25,791 bases of DNA from Flavobacteriales bacterium (GTDB lineage: Bacteria; Bacteroidota; Bacteroidia; Flavobacteriales_F; PHOS-HE28): the NCBI GenBank assembly GCA_020437875.1, contig JAGQVR010000009.1, positions 1-25,791 on the forward strand. Reading direction: 5' to 3'. Below, piece after piece: positions 23,639-25,791 of this stretch; position 1 is the first letter of the stretch, and each line of letters begins with the position of its first letter. The position numbers and the translations under genes were made by a program. The notes beneath the pieces are model-generated. The model was not told where the DNA came from. It ran no database searches and was given only the letters and a program-made list of their open reading frames with translations.

Positions 23639-23956
23639 ATGAAGGAGATCACCCCTACCGAGCTACAAGCCTGGCGCGAGCAAGGCACGGAGCACCAGCT
23701 CATCGATGTACGCGAACCGTACGAAGCGGAGCTCTGTACCATCGGTGGCACGTTGATCCCCTTGGGCGAGATCGTGGAGCGCATCGGGGAGTTGCGCAAG
23801 GATGTTCCTGTCGTGATCCATTGCCGCAGCGGTGGTCGTTCGGCAGCGGTGATCAATGCGCTGTCCTCTCGCTATGGCTTCGAGAACCTGGTGAACCTCA
23901 GCGGTGGCATCCTGGCATTCGGCCGCGAGGTTGACCACGACATTCAATGTGACTGA
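23639..23956 (+). CDS. Single-domain rhodanese-like protein
   Basis: The 105-aa rhodanese fold has LIDVREPYEAE (substrate-side strand and helix) and the active-site loop IHCRSGGRSAAV with Cys62, followed by the usual NLSGGILAFGREVD. It can carry a persulfide, and the length is normal for a free-standing domain. The start is ATG at 23639; the longer open frame from 23228 lies inside the upstream gene and is spurious. It sits between the ComA-like and DedA genes, 8 nt before the latter. A sulfur link with the ComA-like protein is tempting but unproven. Confidence 0.9.
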   Translation: MKEITPTELQAWREQGTEHQLIDVREPYEAELCTIGGTLIPLGEIVERIGELRKDVPVVIHCRSGGRSAAVINALSSRYGFENLVNLSGGILAFGREVDHDIQCD

Positions 23957-23964
23957 CCCAACGC

Positions 23965-24645
23965 ATGGAACTGCTTCAGGAATTCTGGTATTTCATCACC
24001 CACCTCAATGTCACCCTGCCGGCCTTCATCGCCGATCACGGGGACCTGGTGTACGCACTGCTCTTCGCCATCATCTTCGTGGAAACGGGCCTGGTGATCA
24101 TGCCCTTCCTTCCCGGTGATTCACTGCTCTTCGTGGCGGGATCGTTGGCGGCCGGGGCATCGGCGCCGCTCGATCTGGGCACCTTGTTCGTCCTGCTGTT
24201 CATCGCGGCCGTGGCAGGTGACAACATCAACTACTGGGTGGGTCGCTTCTTCGGGCCACGGATCGTGAAATGGCGCACCTTCGGTCGGGACCTGGTTCAG
24301 CAGAAGCACCTGGACAAGACGCATGCCTACTTCGAGAAGTACGGGGTGAAGACCATCATCATCGCGCGCTTCGTTCCCATCGTGCGCACCATCACGCCTT
24401 TCGTGGCGGGCATCGGTGCCATGGACTACCGCCGGAAGTTCCTGCCCTTCGACGTGTTCGGTGGTGCCCTGTGGATCGGCCTGCTGCTGTTGGCGGGTTA
24501 CCTCTTCGGCACCCATCCGTTCGTCCAGAAGAACTACGAGACGGTGATCCTCGCGATCGTGTTGATCAGCGTGCTTCCCATGCTGGTGGAATTCGTGCGG
24601 CAATGGGGCCGTGCGGCGAAGTCCGGCAATAGTTCGGCCTCCTGA
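23965..24645 (+). CDS. DedA family membrane protein
   Basis: The 226-aa polytopic inner-membrane protein is of the DedA/SNARE-associated (VTT) family. VETGLVIMPFLPGDSLLFVAG holds the conserved PGD motif of the first re-entrant part. FVPIVRTITPFVAGIGAM carries the conserved Arg and Pro of the second. Several members recycle undecaprenyl phosphate or other lipids across the membrane and are driven by the proton gradient. Two C-terminal helices follow. It lies 8 nt after the rhodanese gene and 14 nt before aroE, so it is probably in the same operon. Confidence 0.93.
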   Translation: MELLQEFWYFITHLNVTLPAFIADHGDLVYALLFAIIFVETGLVIMPFLPGDSLLFVAGSLAAGASAPLDLGTLFVLLFIAAVAGDNINYWVGRFFGPRIVKWRTFGRDLVQQKHLDKTHAYFEKYGVKTIIIARFVPIVRTITPFVAGIGAMDYRRKFLPFDVFGGALWIGLLLLAGYLFGTHPFVQKNYETVILAIVLISVLPMLVEFVRQWGRAAKSGNSSAS

Positions 24646-24659
24646 GCGTTGGTGCAGGC

Positions 24660-25427
24660 GTGGTACGCTACGGACTCATCGGCGAGCATCTCGGACATTC
24701 TTTCAGCCAGCGCTATTTCACGGAGAAGTTCGCACGTGAAGGATCGACCGACCACCGGTACGACCTGTTCGAACTGAAGGACCTGGATGAACTGGCTCCA
24801 CTGCTTGCGGACACACCTGACCTTGTTGGCCTTAACGTCACCATTCCGTACAAGCAGGCCATCCTGCCTATGCTGAACGAGTTGGATCCGGTGGCCGCTG
24901 CTGTGGGTGCGGTGAACACCATCCGTATCCGGAACGGAGCGATGACCGGTCACAACACCGATGTGGAAGGCTTCAAGGCGATGCTGCTCCCGATGATCGC
25001 CGATGCGCGTCCTCGTGCGCTCGTGCTCGGGAGCGGTGGTGCGAGCAGGGCCGTTGTCTATGTCCTGCGGGAACTCGGCCTCAAGTTCCGTGTGGTCAGC
25101 CGAAGCCGGGGAACGGGTGATCTCACTTGGGACCTGCTCGATCCGGCCTTGGTCGGTGCGTGTCCGTTGATCATCAACACCACCCCCATCGGCATGCATC
25201 CGAAGGTGGATGACATGCCTGAGGTGCCCATGTCGGCCATCGGTCCAAGGCACATCCTGCTGGACCTGATCTACAATCCCGAACGGACGCGTTTCCTGCA
25301 GGAAGGCGCGGCGCGGGGTGCGCGGATATCCAATGGCCTGGCCATGTTGCATGCCCAGGCGGAGGCAGCTTGGAGGATCTGGAACGGCATTACGCCCTTC
25401 CACACGCCCGCACCACCATCACGATGA
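24660..25427 (+). CDS. aroE: Shikimate dehydrogenase
   Basis: The 255-aa enzyme reduces 3-dehydroshikimate to shikimate with NADPH in aromatic amino-acid synthesis. GEHLGHSFSQRYF contains the shikimate-binding serines, and Lys65 in LNVTIPYK and Asp101 in HNTDVEGF form the catalytic pair. The NADP site is LVLGSGGASRAVV, and NGLAMLHAQAEAAW is the C-terminal family motif. The start is GTG at 24660, the only start giving the full N-terminal strand. The last 38 bp overlap a small gene on the other strand. Slightly short compared with E. coli AroE, as is usual in Bacteroidota. Confidence 0.95.
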   Translation: MVRYGLIGEHLGHSFSQRYFTEKFAREGSTDHRYDLFELKDLDELAPLLADTPDLVGLNVTIPYKQAILPMLNELDPVAAAVGAVNTIRIRNGAMTGHNTDVEGFKAMLLPMIADARPRALVLGSGGASRAVVYVLRELGLKFRVVSRSRGTGDLTWDLLDPALVGACPLIINTTPIGMHPKVDDMPEVPMSAIGPRHILLDLIYNPERTRFLQEGAARGARISNGLAMLHAQAEAAWRIWNGITPFHTPAPPSR

Positions 25428-25554
25428 GGCAGAAAAGGAAAACGAAGACACTGATCCTGTTGATGCCGTGCATGAAACGCAGGCTCATGTTCGGATCCGG
25501 CGCCTTGAACATGGTGGCCGGATTCAGGTAATACAGGACTCGCTTCCAGAACAT
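25390..25554 (-). CDS. Small membrane protein (probably DUF6728 family)
   Basis: The 54-aa protein starts MFWKRVLYYLNPATMF and has one C-terminal membrane helix: FMHGINRISVFVFLFCLIVMVV. The MHGINRIS segment just before the helix is characteristic of a small Bacteroidota family that I believe is catalogued as DUF6728. Function is unknown. The gene is below usual ORF length cut-offs. Its 3' end overlaps the aroE 3' end by 38 bp on the opposite strand. A -7-like TACCTTGG (25559-25566) ends 4 nt before its ATG. Confidence 0.72.
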   Translation of the reverse strand: MFWKRVLYYLNPATMFKAPDPNMSLRFMHGINRISVFVFLFCLIVMVVRACGRA

Positions 25555-25558
25555 GCCA

Positions 25559-25566
25559 CCAAGGTA
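25559..25566 (-). promoter_or_regulatory. -7-like element for the small membrane protein gene
   Basis: TACCTTGG, one base off TAnnTTTG, ends exactly 4 nt before the ATG at 25554. A TTG lies 22 nt further upstream, slightly long for a -33 element. Confidence 0.35.
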
Positions 25567-25587
25567 GCTTCTACCCGCGCGTGTTCA

Positions 25588-25791
25588 TCAAGGTCTGAAG
25601 GCCGTGTCAGGGATGATGGTGAAACGTTCCCAAGCGCCTACGCCGGGTCGGTCCGCCATCAGCCGGTCGCTCGAATCACCTGGCAAGGCATGGTCCGCGG
25701 CCACGTAGAGTCCGCGATGCGTCCTGATGGCGACGCGACCGCTGTCCAATGCCTCCAGCACGAAGGATTCCCAGGTACCGATGTAATCGCG
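25588..25791 (-). CDS. C-terminal part of a fascin/beta-trefoil-like protein (5' end outside window)
   Basis: An open frame enters from the right edge and ends at TGA 25588-25590, giving 67 residues. The pattern GTWESFVLEAL, VAIRTHRGLYVAAD and GAWERFTII matches the repeating unit of fascin-like or actin-crosslinking beta-trefoil domains: a W-E-x-F strand, then a hydrophobic strand with GLYV. In bacteria such domains usually bind carbohydrate or act as accessory modules. The rest of the protein, and so any catalytic domain or signal peptide, is outside the window. Confidence 0.6.
   Translation of the reverse strand, partial: RDYIGTWESFVLEALDSGRVAIRTHRGLYVAADHALPGDSSDRLMADRPGVGAWERFTIIPDTAFRP

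Noticed and set aside
23228..23956. A 242-codon frame that would fuse extra sequence to the rhodanese.
   Set aside because: The first 137 codons lie in another frame of the phosphosulfolactate synthase-like gene and are low-complexity; the rhodanese domain begins at 23639.

Overview
This window looks like a chromosomal segment of a high-GC member of the Bacteroidota, most likely Flavobacteriales-like. Four things point there. Secreted proteins end in Por-type (T9SS) sorting domains. Several genes carry the Bacteroidota -7 promoter element TAnnTTTG, and there is no visible Shine-Dalgarno use. There is a tiny Bacteroidota-specific membrane protein next to aroE. The order TPR protein, phosphosulfolactate synthase-like protein and aroE is also one I associate with this phylum. 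Most of the window is dense, ordinary core genome. I see no phage, plasmid, IS element, CRISPR array, tRNA or rRNA gene.

Layout. 1-2270: the 3' end of thrS, then infC, rpmI and rplT, with hairpins between the genes and a strong intrinsic terminator. 2300-8255: a secreted endonuclease I, an HI0933-type flavoprotein, an outer-membrane beta-barrel protein, a large secreted lysyl-endopeptidase-like protease with a T9SS tail, and a DUF218 protein. 8266-12568: a membrane-anchored VWA-type protein paired with the DUF218 gene, then fabG, then a divergent GT-C-type membrane glycosyltransferase. 12566-13421: an AT-richer gene of unknown function, bracketed by a perfect 24-bp direct repeat that is the 3' end of sucD. 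13397-16766: sucD, a Tet-like MFS exporter and a signal-peptide-bearing bleomycin-hydrolase-like peptidase. 16912-18374: a DODA-type dioxygenase and an NADPH-dependent FMN reductase. 18375-18602: a repeat-bearing noncoding stretch. 18603-21173: a cysteine desulfurase and a phosphoglucosamine mutase. 21370-25427: a co-directional run of TPR protein, phosphosulfolactate synthase-like protein, rhodanese, DedA protein and aroE. 25390-25791: two leftward genes, a 54-aa membrane protein overlapping the aroE 3' end and the C-terminus of a fascin-like protein.

Two patterns stand out. First, the gene at 12607-13392 appears to have been inserted at the 3' end of sucD with a 24-bp duplication, like an att-flanked or recombination-mediated insertion with no integrase. 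Second, several genes have a -7 promoter element ending only 4 or 7 nt before the start codon, which predicts leaderless mRNAs. No clearly new multi-gene system is visible. The strongest lead is the duplicated sucD terminus and its cargo gene. Start codons were often moved inward from the longest ORF, and the reason is given in each entry.
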